The notes below the pieces were generated by a model. That model was not told the origin of the DNA. It made no database searches and was given only the letters and a program-made list of their open reading frames with translations. The position numbers and the translations under genes are program-made. 64,000 nucleotides of DNA from Saccharospirillaceae bacterium (lineage in GTDB: Bacteria; Pseudomonadota; Gammaproteobacteria; Pseudomonadales; Oceanobacteraceae): positions 372,001 to 436,000 of the forward strand of contig JAKVCS010000003.1 in NCBI GenBank assembly GCA_022448365.1, read 5' to 3'. Positions 36,350-45,469 of this stretch are shown one piece after another (position 1 is the first letter of the stretch; each line of letters begins with the position of its first letter).

Positions 36350-36387
36350 AAGAAAATAAAAACCCCATAAACGCGACGTTTACAGGG
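36350..36387 (-). terminator. Terminator after metZ
   Basis: On the minus strand, a stem of CCCTGTAAACG/CGTTTATGGGG (one wobble) with a three-base loop, followed by TTTTTATTTT. It ends the long trp-pur-metZ block. Confidence 0.75.
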
Positions 36388-36415
36388 CTGATTTACTGCG
36401 ATAAAAACCTGCGGG

Positions 36416-37630
36416 TTACAGGCTCTGTAACCCCAGCTCAAGATCTCTCTGAATATCTGCAATATTCTCCAGACCGACTGCAATGCGCAACAGCCCCTGA
36501 GAAATACCGGCGCGATCGCGCTCTTCATCGCTCAAACGACCATGGGTGGTCGTCGCCGGGTGAGTAATGGTTGTCTTGGCATCCCCCAGATTCGCAGTGA
36601 TCGAAATCATACGAGTGGCATCCACTACCTTCCAGGCCGCATCACGTCCACCCGCCACTTCGAACGACAGCACGCCGCCAGACAATGATTGTTGCTTCTG
36701 TGCCAGAGCAAACTGCGGATGAGAGCGTAAACCACAGTAGTTCACTTTGGTGACAGCGGGTTGTTGTTCTAACCATTGTGCCAGTGCCAACGCATTTTCT
36801 GTGTGCGCTTTCATGCGTAGCGATAAGGTCTCAAGGCCTTTGGTAAAAACCCAGGCATTAAACGGACTCATGGTCGGCCCAGCTGACCGTAGCACACCAA
36901 TAATCGGCTCGATTAATTCGTCGCTACCAACAACAGCGCCTCCGACACAGCGTCCCTGACCGTCAATGTATTTCGTTGCAGAATGCACCACCAAATCCGC
37001 TCCCAGGCTCAGTGGGCGCTGAATAGCAGGAGTGCAAAAGCAATTATCAACCACCAGCCGCACGTCATTCTGATGAGCAAGTTCTGCTAATGCAGGAATA
37101 TCGGCAACTTCAGTAATCGGATTGGAGGGTGACTCAAGGAAAAACAGCCTGGTGTTTTCCTGCAGATTATTTTTCCAGTCGTTGATATCCAGCAGGTCGA
37201 CATAACTGACCTGAATATCAAATTTCTTCAGAAACTTTTCAAACAGTACATTGGTACTGCCAAACACACTGCGGGAAGAGATTAAATGATCACCGGCTTT
37301 TAAATGAGCCATACAAACAGCGTATACGGCAGCCATACCTGATGCCGTTGCAGCACAGGCTTCACCACCTTCAAGCGCAGCTAAACGCTGCTCAAACGTG
37401 CGTACCGTAGGGTTCGTATATCGAGAATACACATTGCCTTGCGCATCGCCGGAGAAACGTGCTGCCGCTTCTGCGGCTGAATTAAATACATAGCTGCTGG
37501 TCGGGAAAATAGCTTCACTGTGCTCACATTCAGGCGTGCGTACCTGTCCAGCACGCACCGCCAGTGTTTCAAACTCAGCATCAGTGAGATCCGATTGGTA
37601 GCGATCATTAAATTCTGAAAAGTCGGTCAC
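36416..37630 (-). CDS. metZ: O-succinylhomoserine sulfhydrylase
   Basis: 404 residues. PLP enzyme that makes homocysteine from O-succinylhomoserine and sulfide, the direct sulfhydrylation route to methionine. The PLP lysine is in HSATKYIDGQGRCVGG. Other family motifs are YSRYTNPTVRTFEQRLAALEGGEA and FFLESPSNP. The Cys/Met PLP family members are hard to separate by sequence, but the position next to purF is the classical metZ locus of Pseudomonas. It is followed by a terminator. The metE gene that would use homocysteine is a remnant at the left end of the window. Confidence 0.92.
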   Translation of the reverse strand: MTDFSEFNDRYQSDLTDAEFETLAVRAGQVRTPECEHSEAIFPTSSYVFNSAAEAAARFSGDAQGNVYSRYTNPTVRTFEQRLAALEGGEACAATASGMAAVYAVCMAHLKAGDHLISSRSVFGSTNVLFEKFLKKFDIQVSYVDLLDINDWKNNLQENTRLFFLESPSNPITEVADIPALAELAHQNDVRLVVDNCFCTPAIQRPLSLGADLVVHSATKYIDGQGRCVGGAVVGSDELIEPIIGVLRSAGPTMSPFNAWVFTKGLETLSLRMKAHTENALALAQWLEQQPAVTKVNYCGLRSHPQFALAQKQQSLSGGVLSFEVAGGRDAAWKVVDATRMISITANLGDAKTTITHPATTTHGRLSDEERDRAGISQGLLRIAVGLENIADIQRDLELGLQSL

Positions 37631-37647
37631 TGTTTACTCTATCCACT

Positions 37648-39168
37648 TCAGGATTGTGATTCATTGTGCAAATCGATAGCGACATTTTCTACCGCATTGC
37701 GTTTACCCTTTGAGGCATCATTTCGCAGGGCGTGCAGTCGTGCAAAATACGCATCGTCGATATCACCAGTAATATACTCACCGTTAAATACCGAGCAATC
37801 AAACTGTTTCGCGTCGGTGTTACTGCCCTCGATACAAGCATCAATCAGATCAGGAAGTTGCTGATAAATCAGCCAGTCTGCACCGATCTCAGCGGCAATT
37901 TCATCCGTTGAACGATCGTGAGCGATAAACTCTTCTTTGGCGGGCATATCAATGCCATAAACATTTGGATAACGCACTGCTGGCGCCGCTGATGCAAAAT
38001 ACACATTTTTCGCGCCGGCTTCGCGTGCCATTTCGATAATTTGTTCACAGGTTGTGCCGCGTACAATCGAGTCATCAACCAGTAACACATTTTTACCGCG
38101 GAATTCCAGATCCAGTGCGTTCAGTTTCTGCTTAACCGATTTTTTACGCTGCTGCTGGCCCGGCATAATAAAGGTACGACCAATGTAGCGGTTTTTCATA
38201 AAACCTTCGCGAAACTTTACACCCAGGCGATTAGCCAGCTCCAGCGCCGACGAACGACTGGTATCCGGAATCGGGATGACCACATCGATATCGTGGTCCG
38301 GGCGCTCACGCATGATTCGCTCAGCCAGTTTTTCACCCATATGCAAACGGGCTTTGTAAACCGACATGCCATCAATAATTGAATCGGGGCGCGCAAAATA
38401 AACGTGTTCAAAAATACACGGTACCAACTGCGTATTCTCGGCGCACTGCTGGGTAAACAACTCCCCTTGCTCGGTAAGTACAATCGCCTCACCCGGCGCA
38501 ATATCACGCTCAATTTTGAAGCCCGCTGCGTCGAGTGCAACCGACTCAGACGCTACCATGTATTCCTTACCATTTTCGGTTTCACGGCTACCGTATATCG
38601 CCGGACGAATACCATTAGGGTCGCGAAAAGCAATAATTCCGTAACCGCAGATCATCGCAACAACGGCATAACCGCCACGAACGCGCTTATGGACGCGTTT
38701 TACCGCTTCAAAAATCATTTCCGGCGTTGGTTTTAACTGATTCTGACGTTGCAGTTCATGTGCAAAAACATTCAACAATACTTCAGAATCTGATGTGGTA
38801 TTGACATGGCGCAGATCGGCACGATAAATATCTTCGGCCAACTCGGCGGTATTGGTCAGATTACCGTTGTGCGCCAGCGTTATGCCGTAAGGCGAATTCA
38901 CATAAAACGGTTGTGCTTCGGCTGAACTGGATGAGCCTGCCGTGGGATAACGGACATGACCAATACCAATGTTACCGACTAAACGCTGCATATGACGGGT
39001 ACGAAACACATCACTGGCCAGACCATTGTCTTTACGCAGATACAATTTGCCTTCGTTACTGGTAACAATACCAGCGGCATCTTGCCCACGGTGCTGCAAA
39101 ACTGTCAGAGCATCATAAATGATCTGGTTGACATGGGTTTTAGCAACGATACCCACTATTCCGCACAT
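37648..39168 (-). CDS. purF: Amidophosphoribosyltransferase
   Basis: 506 residues. First committed step of purine synthesis: transfers the amide of glutamine to PRPP. Cys2, exposed after Met removal, is the glutaminase nucleophile (MCGIVGIV). [12 protein letters not shown] and the PRPP site [19 protein letters not shown] are both present. It follows cvpA by 29 bases, the same cvpA-purF order as in E. coli and Pseudomonas. Confidence 0.96.
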   Translation of the reverse strand: MCGIVGIVAKTHVNQIIYDALTVLQHRGQDAAGIVTSNEGKLYLRKDNGLASDVFRTRHMQRLVGNIGIGHVRYPTAGSSSSAEAQPFYVNSPYGITLAHNGNLTNTAELAEDIYRADLRHVNTTSDSEVLLNVFAHELQRQNQLKPTPEMIFEAVKRVHKRVRGGYAVVAMICGYGIIAFRDPNGIRPAIYGSRETENGKEYMVASESVALDAAGFKIERDIAPGEAIVLTEQGELFTQQCAENTQLVPCIFEHVYFARPDSIIDGMSVYKARLHMGEKLAERIMRERPDHDIDVVIPIPDTSRSSALELANRLGVKFREGFMKNRYIGRTFIMPGQQQRKKSVKQKLNALDLEFRGKNVLLVDDSIVRGTTCEQIIEMAREAGAKNVYFASAAPAVRYPNVYGIDMPAKEEFIAHDRSTDEIAAEIGADWLIYQQLPDLIDACIEGSNTDAKQFDCSVFNGEYITGDIDDAYFARLHALRNDASKGKRNAVENVAIDLHNESQS

Positions 39169-39197
39169 GCGCGTATAACCTCAAACAAGCTTAATAA

Positions 39198-39701
39198 TTA
39201 TTGATTCAGAAGAGAAAGAGACATCACCTGATCCTTTGCACCCGGCAACGTTTTACGTGCCCAGTCAGCAACCGATTCAAGGTGTGGAATCAGCATCGAC
39301 TCCTGCCACCAGGAGTCCTGTGGAACGAGCGTAAACTGCAAACCATAAACCGCGGCCACCAGAATAATCAGGCCACGTACACAACCGAATACCATTCCGA
39401 AAACACGATCAGTGCCACCTAAGCCAGTCATCCGAACGACCTCAACTAACAGGTGATTGATCATGGCACAGATCACCAGTGTGCCGGCAAACAGGATGGC
39501 AAAAGAGACGATCCAGCGCAGTGAATTAGTATCAATGCTGCCTTCAAGCAGCGTAGCGAGATTACCGCTTAACAGGCGGGCTACCAAAAAGGCAAGAATC
39601 CAACTGGCCAATGACAGGGCTTCTTTGACGAAACCGCGTTTCAGACTGATCAAACTGGAGATGGCTAATACTGCCACGATTACCCAATCAATTACCGCCA
39701 T
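39198..39701 (-). CDS. cvpA: CvpA family membrane protein
   Basis: 167 residues, about four membrane helices (WVIVAVLAISSLISLKRG, EALSLASWILAFLVARLL, FAILFAGTLVICAMINHLL, GCVRGLIILVAAVYGL). Typical CvpA features are FVKEALSL and TDRVFGMVFGCVRGL. The protein is linked to colicin V production and envelope stress tolerance, but its molecular role is not settled. An extended -10 lies upstream at 39737-39745. It leads the cvpA-purF unit. Confidence 0.93.
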   Translation of the reverse strand: MAVIDWVIVAVLAISSLISLKRGFVKEALSLASWILAFLVARLLSGNLATLLEGSIDTNSLRWIVSFAILFAGTLVICAMINHLLVEVVRMTGLGGTDRVFGMVFGCVRGLIILVAAVYGLQFTLVPQDSWWQESMLIPHLESVADWARKTLPGAKDQVMSLSLLNQ

Positions 39702-39736
39702 GCGAGCTGTGCCTCAGACACTGTGCTAAAGCGCGC

Positions 39737-39745
39737 AGTATAGCA
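39737..39745 (-). promoter_or_regulatory. Extended -10 promoter upstream of cvpA
   Basis: On the minus strand, TGCTATACT gives an extended -10, about 36 bases before the cvpA start. A clear -35 is not seen, as is usual for extended -10 promoters. Confidence 0.5.
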
Positions 39746-39785
39746 AAGGCGCTGCTATCGAAGGAACCTGAAAAAGCTCTGGGAA

Positions 39786-39823
39786 GCTGAGAAAAAGTCG
39801 TCAATCAGGGTTGCATTCTCAGC
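39786..39823. repeat. 8-bp inverted repeat between the SPOR gene and cvpA
   Basis: GCTGAGAA/TTCTCAGC with a 22-base spacer between the SPOR stop and the cvpA promoter. It could form a long hairpin in the minus-strand transcript but has no T-run directly after it. Confidence 0.4.
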
Positions 39824-39843
39824 GACTGCATCCGACCAAACAG

Positions 39844-40398
39844 TCAGATTTTTGATTTAAACCGTTTTATATGAATATCGCGTTGTTTCAGCTCTTTCCG
39901 GAGTGTTTGCTGCAGCGCTTCTATTTTACTTCGTTGCAATTCCGGCCCGACGTAAACCCGGGTCAGTGCGTCGTTGGCGAATTCCTGAACGTAGGCTTTA
40001 TAGCCTTTGGTCCTCAACTTGTCGCGAAGCGCGTGGGCATTGCTCCGCTTTTCAAATGCGCCGAGTTGCAACGTCCAGGCATAAGCCAATTGCTGATCAT
40101 CCAACGCAGCACGATCTCCCTTAGAACCGACAGCGGCAGGATCATCCTGCTCAACCACTCGCACTGGCGCCAGCTCGATCTCGTTATCAGCTTCTCCGCT
40201 GGCCAGTGTCTCTAAATCGATGCGCACGTGACGCTGGTTATCGATCGGCTGCCACGGTTCCATTGCCGGCATTTCCGGCACAGCTGATTGAAGTTGAATA
40301 TGGGAACGAGATCCATCAAGCACGATAGGCATTGCAATACCCAGCGCCAGCACAGTGACAAAAGCACCCAGAATACGTTTTTTAAGGTGTTGTTCCAT
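39844..40398 (-). CDS. SPOR domain protein (DedD-like)
   Basis: 184 residues. One N-terminal helix (ILGAFVTVLALGIAMPIVL, about residues 10-28), a polar linker and a C-terminal SPOR domain (AYAWTLQLGAFEKRSNAHALRDKLRTKGY), which binds peptidoglycan at the division septum. The position between folC and cvpA matches dedD. It lies 13 bases after folC on the same strand. Confidence 0.88.
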   Translation of the reverse strand: MEQHLKKRILGAFVTVLALGIAMPIVLDGSRSHIQLQSAVPEMPAMEPWQPIDNQRHVRIDLETLASGEADNEIELAPVRVVEQDDPAAVGSKGDRAALDDQQLAYAWTLQLGAFEKRSNAHALRDKLRTKGYKAYVQEFANDALTRVYVGPELQRSKIEALQQTLRKELKQRDIHIKRFKSKI

Positions 40399-40411
40399 GC
40401 TCCGGAAGCCC

Positions 40412-41671
40412 TCAGTATCGCTCTTGCAAATAATTCAGAGCAGCTTCTACCGTGTGAAAAGAGCCGGCGATCAACCAATGTTGACCAGCCAGAGAGTCTT
40501 TTCGTAGCAACTGCGAAATAGCTTCTCCCACAGTAGCAAATTCCTCAGTAGCCAAACAGTCATTTGCTGCAGCAACACGTTCCGCAAGCTGCGCAGCTGG
40601 CAGGCCACGCCAACACTTCAATCCGGCTAACCAATAATTAGGCATTGGGGGTAGCGTATTAATCAGTGCTTCAACTGGTTTATCTTCCAACATGGCGATA
40701 ATAGCACCATCGACAGAACCCAGACGTTCTGCAACATATGCTGCTGCCTGCTGATTATGAGCAACATCCAGAGTGAGCGTTAATTCTCCGCCCGCTACCG
40801 GTACAATAACGGTTTGTAAACGACCCGCTACCGAGGTACTTTTCACCACATCTGCAACAACGGCGCGGTTTGGTAAACGTCCAATGAGAGACAAAGCCTG
40901 AATGGCCGTCGCGACGTTATGGTAAGGGATATTCGCTTTTGGCAAGTTCCATTCCGCCTGTCCTTCGTGCGTCAAAAAACTCAGTAATAGCTCATTATCG
41001 TGCTCGACAATATCAAACTGCTGACCACGACCGCACCATTGCGCACCTAAAGATTCGGTTTGCTTTCTGGCAGTATGCGGCGGGTTAGGTTGACCACAGA
41101 CCAAGTATTTCCCGGATCGGGCAACACCACACTTTTCGAATGCGATCTGCTCGACGGTGTCACCCAACCAAGCCTGATGATCCAAACCAACACTGGTTAC
41201 CAGAGAAATATCAGCATCAACAATATTCACGGCATCCAGTCGTCCACCCAGACCAATCTCAAGCACACAGGCGTCTAAACCGGATTGCTGAAAATACGAC
41301 AATGCTGCCAGCGTCCCGAACTCGAAATAGGTCAGACCGGCATCGGCACGCGCGACCTCAACCTGTTCAAATGAGCGAACCAGATCGGCATCAGAGATCA
41401 ACTCACCATTGATCTGAACACGTTCGTTATAACACTGGATGTGTGGAGAGCTGTAGACACCCACCTTCATGCCCTGAGCCATGAGCAGATTGGCTAATAA
41501 TGCTGAAGTCGTGCCTTTGCCATTCGTGCCCGCGACCAGAATCACCAACGGCGCCGGCTTAAGACAACGCAATCGCTCAGCCACAGCTTTAACGCGCTCA
41601 AGACCCAGCTCAATTTCGCTGGGGTGCAGCGACTCAAGATACTCGAGCCACTGATCTACAGTCTTTATCAT
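40412..41671 (-). CDS. folC: Dihydrofolate/folylpolyglutamate synthase
   Basis: 419 residues. Adds glutamate to dihydropteroate and folates. ATP-binding loop LVAGTNGKGTTSALLANLL, the second motif FGTLAALSYFQQSGLDACVLEIGLGGRLDAVNIVD, and TLDVAHNQQAA near the C-terminal domain all fit FolC. In relatives accD normally precedes folC. Here only 27 bases separate trpA and folC, with no accD. It is co-transcribed with trpA and the SPOR gene. Confidence 0.94.
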   Translation of the reverse strand: MIKTVDQWLEYLESLHPSEIELGLERVKAVAERLRCLKPAPLVILVAGTNGKGTTSALLANLLMAQGMKVGVYSSPHIQCYNERVQINGELISDADLVRSFEQVEVARADAGLTYFEFGTLAALSYFQQSGLDACVLEIGLGGRLDAVNIVDADISLVTSVGLDHQAWLGDTVEQIAFEKCGVARSGKYLVCGQPNPPHTARKQTESLGAQWCGRGQQFDIVEHDNELLLSFLTHEGQAEWNLPKANIPYHNVATAIQALSLIGRLPNRAVVADVVKSTSVAGRLQTVIVPVAGGELTLTLDVAHNQQAAAYVAERLGSVDGAIIAMLEDKPVEALINTLPPMPNYWLAGLKCWRGLPAAQLAERVAAANDCLATEEFATVGEAISQLLRKDSLAGQHWLIAGSFHTVEAALNYLQERY

Positions 41672-41698
41672 CGTAATAACGTTCTATAGTGCAGATAT

Positions 41699-42502
41699 CT
41701 ACTGATCCATCGCCGAGCGCATTTCGCGCATCAGTTCCGTCACTTCAGCCTGAGCCTGCAGAGGATTGTCAGCATTCGCGGCAATACGATTAACGATGGC
41801 ACTGCCAACAATCACACCGTCAGCTACTTTGGCAACCTTAGCTGCCGTCTCACCATTCGTGATTCCAAAACCGACGCCTACCGGCACGGAGACGTACTTG
41901 CGAATCCGTTGCAGATTATGAGCAACGTCATCAATATCCAGCGCTTTCGAACCTGTTACACCTTTCAGCGACACGTAATACACATAACCACTTCCGGACT
42001 GGCCGATTTTTTCGATACGAGCATCGGTTGTGGTTGGTGCAATGAGGTACACCATATCGAGATCTTTCGCTTTAAAGATATCTTCCACTTCGGCCGCTTC
42101 CTCTGGCGGCAAATCCACCAACAGAACACCATCGACCCCAGCCTCAACAGCCCGATCAACAAAGTTCGCGTAACCCATGGCCTCTACCGGATTCAGGTAG
42201 CCCATTAATACTACCGGGGTGTGGGCGTCTTTTACCCGAAACTGCGTGACCATGGTCAACACGTCAGTCAGGGACGTGTTGTGCTCAAGCGCGCGCTCGC
42301 ACGCAAGCTGAATGGTTGGACCATCGGCCATCGGATCGGAAAACGGAACACCCAGCTCAATGATGTCACACCCTGCTTCTACCAAGGCATGCATCATTGG
42401 CACAGTGGCCTCTTTATTTGGATCACCAGCAGTGATGTATGGAATCAAAGCCTGACGGCTTTGCTCTTTAAGCGTGTTTAAAACGGTCGTAATACGGCTC
42501 AT
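41699..42502 (-). CDS. trpA: Tryptophan synthase alpha subunit
   Basis: 267 residues. Cleaves indole-3-glycerol phosphate to indole and glyceraldehyde 3-phosphate, passing indole to TrpB. The catalytic Glu is in [20 protein letters not shown], which also holds the catalytic Asp. [16 protein letters not shown] and [27 protein letters not shown] build the phosphate site. I start at the ATG at 42502, with TAGGA upstream; a frame extension to 42526 lacks merit. It is 147 bases after trpB, so it may also have its own signals. Confidence 0.96.
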   Translation of the reverse strand: MSRITTVLNTLKEQSRQALIPYITAGDPNKEATVPMMHALVEAGCDIIELGVPFSDPMADGPTIQLACERALEHNTSLTDVLTMVTQFRVKDAHTPVVLMGYLNPVEAMGYANFVDRAVEAGVDGVLLVDLPPEEAAEVEDIFKAKDLDMVYLIAPTTTDARIEKIGQSGSGYVYYVSLKGVTGSKALDIDDVAHNLQRIRKYVSVPVGVGFGITNGETAAKVAKVADGVIVGSAIVNRIAANADNPLQAQAEVTELMREMRSAMDQ

Positions 42503-42581
42503 TATTTCAATTCCTACCAAGCACACTCTGAGCAGCTGTCATTTTTGCTGCCGGTCAGGGGCTACCCCAATGCAACCGACG

Positions 42582-42604
42582 GCAGGCAATATCCTTTTGC
42601 CTGC
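42582..42604. repeat. Hairpin in the trpB-trpA gap
   Basis: GCAGGCAA/TTGCCTGC, perfect eight-base arms with a seven-base loop, inside the 147-base trpB-trpA interval. The minus-strand transcript has no T-run after it. It could be an RNA processing or stability element, since the gap is unusually wide for a trpBA pair. Confidence 0.45.
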
Positions 42605-42649
42605 TTTGCAAAACAGATTCTTTCAGACTGGCTTATTAATGTTGTTCGA

Positions 42650-43891
42650 TCAGGCAGTAATGCCATCCAGTGAAGCAATCGTATGGATATCTTTATCACC
42701 ACGACCAGATAGGTTCACGACAATCACCTGATCCTTATCCATTGTTGCAGCAAGCTTCATGGCGTATGCAATCGCATGGGAAGATTCCAGAGCCGGCATG
42801 ATACCTTCTAACTGAGTCAGCTTGTAAAATCCGTCCAGTGCCTCGTCATCTGTGGCCGCCACATAATTCACACGCTCCACGTCTTTTAACCAGGAGTGCT
42901 CAGGGCCTACACCCGGATAGTCCAGACCGGCCGAGATCGAATGCGTACCCATGATCTGTCCATTATCGTCTTCCATCAGATAAGTCCGGTTTCCGTGTAA
43001 CACACCCGGACGACCCTTGCACAATGGCGCGGCATGATCATCACCATCGAGACCTAAACCACCAGCCTCTACGCCGTACATTGCAACGTCTTCGTAGCCA
43101 AGGTAAGGGTGGAATAAACCAATGGCATTTGAACCGCCACCAACACAGGCAACCAGTGCATCTGGCTGACGACCCAACTGCTCATCACACTGACGAATAC
43201 ACTCACGACCAATCACACTCTGAAAATCGCGCACCAGCATTGGGTATGGATGCGGGCCCGCAGCGGTACCAATCACGTAAAAAGTATCATCGACATTGGT
43301 GACCCAATGACGCATAGCCTCGTTCATGGCATCTTTCAGTGTTTTGGTGCCGGACTCAACGGCCTCAACTTCAGAACCTAACAGCTTCATGCGGTAAACA
43401 TTCAGCTTCTGACGTTCGACGTCGGTAGACCCCATAAAGACCTTACACTCAAGACCGAAGCGTGCTGCAACAGTAGCCGAGGCAACACCGTGCTGACCTG
43501 CCCCCGTCTCTGCAATGATCTTTTTCTTACCCATAAACTTGGCCAACAAAGCCTGGCCAATCGTATTATTTACCTTGTGAGCGCCCGTATGGTTGAGATC
43601 TTCTCGTTTCAGATAAATTTTTGCGCCACCCGATGCCTGTGTCAGCCTTTCAGCAAAGTACAATGGCGATGGCCGACCTACATAGTGGGCTAAGTCGGTA
43701 TCAAAGGCGGCCTGAAAGTCCGGATCATTGCGCAACTTTTCGTACGTGCTGTTCAGCTCATCCAATGCCGAGGTCAGGGTTTCTGACACGAATCGACCAC
43801 CGTGAATACCAAAGTGGCCGCGCTCATCTGGCAGCGTTAAATCAATTTTGCTGTTTTTTGCTGTTGCTTGTTCTGGTGTGTGAGTCGACAC
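42650..43891 (-). CDS. trpB: Tryptophan synthase beta subunit
   Basis: 413 residues from a GTG start. PLP enzyme that joins indole and serine to tryptophan. The PLP lysine is Lys106 in [27 protein letters not shown] and [12 protein letters not shown] build the cofactor site. I chose the GTG at 43891 because GAGG is placed six bases before it, whereas the ATG at 43903 has no ribosome-binding site. The start lies inside the 3' end of trpF, with 50 bases of overlap. The first 20 residues ([16 protein letters not shown]) are longer than in E. coli. Confidence 0.95.
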   Translation of the reverse strand: MSTHTPEQATAKNSKIDLTLPDERGHFGIHGGRFVSETLTSALDELNSTYEKLRNDPDFQAAFDTDLAHYVGRPSPLYFAERLTQASGGAKIYLKREDLNHTGAHKVNNTIGQALLAKFMGKKKIIAETGAGQHGVASATVAARFGLECKVFMGSTDVERQKLNVYRMKLLGSEVEAVESGTKTLKDAMNEAMRHWVTNVDDTFYVIGTAAGPHPYPMLVRDFQSVIGRECIRQCDEQLGRQPDALVACVGGGSNAIGLFHPYLGYEDVAMYGVEAGGLGLDGDDHAAPLCKGRPGVLHGNRTYLMEDDNGQIMGTHSISAGLDYPGVGPEHSWLKDVERVNYVAATDDEALDGFYKLTQLEGIMPALESSHAIAYAMKLAATMDKDQVIVVNLSGRGDKDIHTIASLDGITA

Positions 43892-44531
43892 GGTACACCT
43901 CATCTAAAAATGCGTTAATTTTGCGGCAATCTTTGATGCCCTTTTGTTCAACACCATCAACCGTCATTTCGACACCGCCACTGACATCAACGGCAAACGG
44001 TCTGACCTGCTTGATAGCATGGGCAACATTAGTGGTGTTTAGACCACCGGCAAGAATAATGGGTTTAAGCTCAGGAGCTTCTTCAGGAACAAGCGACCAA
44101 TCAAAGGTTTCGCCAGTCCCCCCGGGAACACCGGGTTTGTAACTGTCTAGCAGTACTGCCAGGGCGCCTGGGAAGCGCACGCAAGACGCCACCACATCCG
44201 ACGCTTGCCGGACCCGGATGGCTTTAATGTAGGGACGGTTGAATTGAGCACAGAAGGCCTCGTCTTCATCACCATGAAATTGAAGTAGATCAATTCTAAC
44301 GGCATCGAGAACAGATTGCACCTGTTCCACCGTCGGATTCACAAATAGCGCGGTCACGGATACGAATGCCGGAACGTCGGCAACCACCTCGACCGCCTGC
44401 TCAACGGTAACAGCTCGGGGACTGGGCGGATAAAAGACCAATCCAATTGCATCAGCCCCCGCAGCAACGGCTGAATTAGCATCTTCAGCCTGGGTGAGGC
44501 CACATATTTTACTTCGAGTTCGCAGAGACAT
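43842..44531 (-). CDS. trpF: Phosphoribosylanthranilate isomerase
   Basis: 229 residues. Amadori rearrangement in tryptophan synthesis. The N-terminal [25 protein letters not shown] is the family signature, with the catalytic Cys in KICGLT. The catalytic Asp and the [10 protein letters not shown] phosphate-binding loop are also visible. The C-terminal tail ([12 protein letters not shown]) overlaps the trpB start. It is separate from trpC here, as in Pseudomonas. Confidence 0.95.
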   Translation of the reverse strand: MSLRTRSKICGLTQAEDANSAVAAGADAIGLVFYPPSPRAVTVEQAVEVVADVPAFVSVTALFVNPTVEQVQSVLDAVRIDLLQFHGDEDEAFCAQFNRPYIKAIRVRQASDVVASCVRFPGALAVLLDSYKPGVPGGTGETFDWSLVPEEAPELKPIILAGGLNTTNVAHAIKQVRPFAVDVSGGVEMTVDGVEQKGIKDCRKINAFLDEVYRVDSHTRTSNSKKQQN

Positions 44532-44582
44532 AAGAAAGTGAAGTTTCAGGAGGAATCTGACACCATCATATCAGACACTTCC

Positions 44583-45458
44583 CTAAATCGGGGCCAGCCC
44601 GGCAGCTTCTTTTAGCTGATTAGCAAACGGCTGCTGAAACCCGGTTGCGTCCAGCAACGGCTGAAGCAATATCGGGCCGTAGGGATCGGACGGAATATTA
44701 AACTGCGAAGGAAAATCTACACCAACAAAGTACAATCCTTCGCCAGGAGCAGTGATACCAGCCTGTGTGCGTTCTCGCGTTTCAAGAACCTCTTTCATCC
44801 AATCAACAGGCTGATGCTCTTCACCAATTGGCAATAGTACGCCAACAATATTGCGAACCATATGATAGAGAAACGCGCTGGCTTCGAGCTCCAACATAAT
44901 TAAGTCACCCCATCGTTTCACTTCGATACGATGCATGATCTTAACCGGAGACTTGGCCTGACAATCTTTTGCCCTGAAAGCACTGAAGTCATGCTCGCCC
45001 AACAAATACTGAGCCGCTTCGTTCATCTTTTCTGCATTCAGCGGATAGCGCCACCAGGTTAGCTGGTCATACTGCAATGCGGACTTGGCTTTCGAATTAT
45101 TAATCAGGTAGCGATAACGTCGCGCACGAGCCTTGTAACGCGCGTGAAATTCTGGACTTACTTCATCAATCCATTGAATCGCAACGCCGTTGGGTAAATT
45201 GGTATTAATGCCCATTAACCAACCGTAATTACTGCGTTTGGCGGCTGAATCAAAATGAATCACCTGGCGCGTAGCATGCACACCGGTATCCGTGCGACCG
45301 GCACAAAAAACATCCACGTTATGATTAGCTACTTTAGAAATAGCGGCTTCAAGAGCCGCCTGTACGGTAGGTTGATTATGATGGGCTTGCTTTTGCCAAC
45401 CGTGGAAGTGTGTACCATTGTACTCAACCACGGCAGCATAACGACGTACTTCGGTCAT
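44583..45458 (-). CDS. truA: tRNA pseudouridine38-40 synthase
   Basis: 291 residues. Makes pseudouridine at positions 38-40 of tRNA. The catalytic Asp is in CAGRTDTGVHATRQVIHFD. The N-terminal VVEYNGTHFHGWQ and the central YRYLINN and AFLYHMVRNIVGVLLPIG are also family-typical. It lies 11 bases after fimV, matching the fimV-truA-trpF order of Pseudomonas. The C-terminal part is slightly longer than in E. coli. Confidence 0.95.
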   Translation of the reverse strand: MTEVRRYAAVVEYNGTHFHGWQKQAHHNQPTVQAALEAAISKVANHNVDVFCAGRTDTGVHATRQVIHFDSAAKRSNYGWLMGINTNLPNGVAIQWIDEVSPEFHARYKARARRYRYLINNSKAKSALQYDQLTWWRYPLNAEKMNEAAQYLLGEHDFSAFRAKDCQAKSPVKIMHRIEVKRWGDLIMLELEASAFLYHMVRNIVGVLLPIGEEHQPVDWMKEVLETRERTQAGITAPGEGLYFVGVDFPSQFNIPSDPYGPILLQPLLDATGFQQPFANQLKEAAGLAPI

Positions 45459-45469
45459 CTATTACTCGA

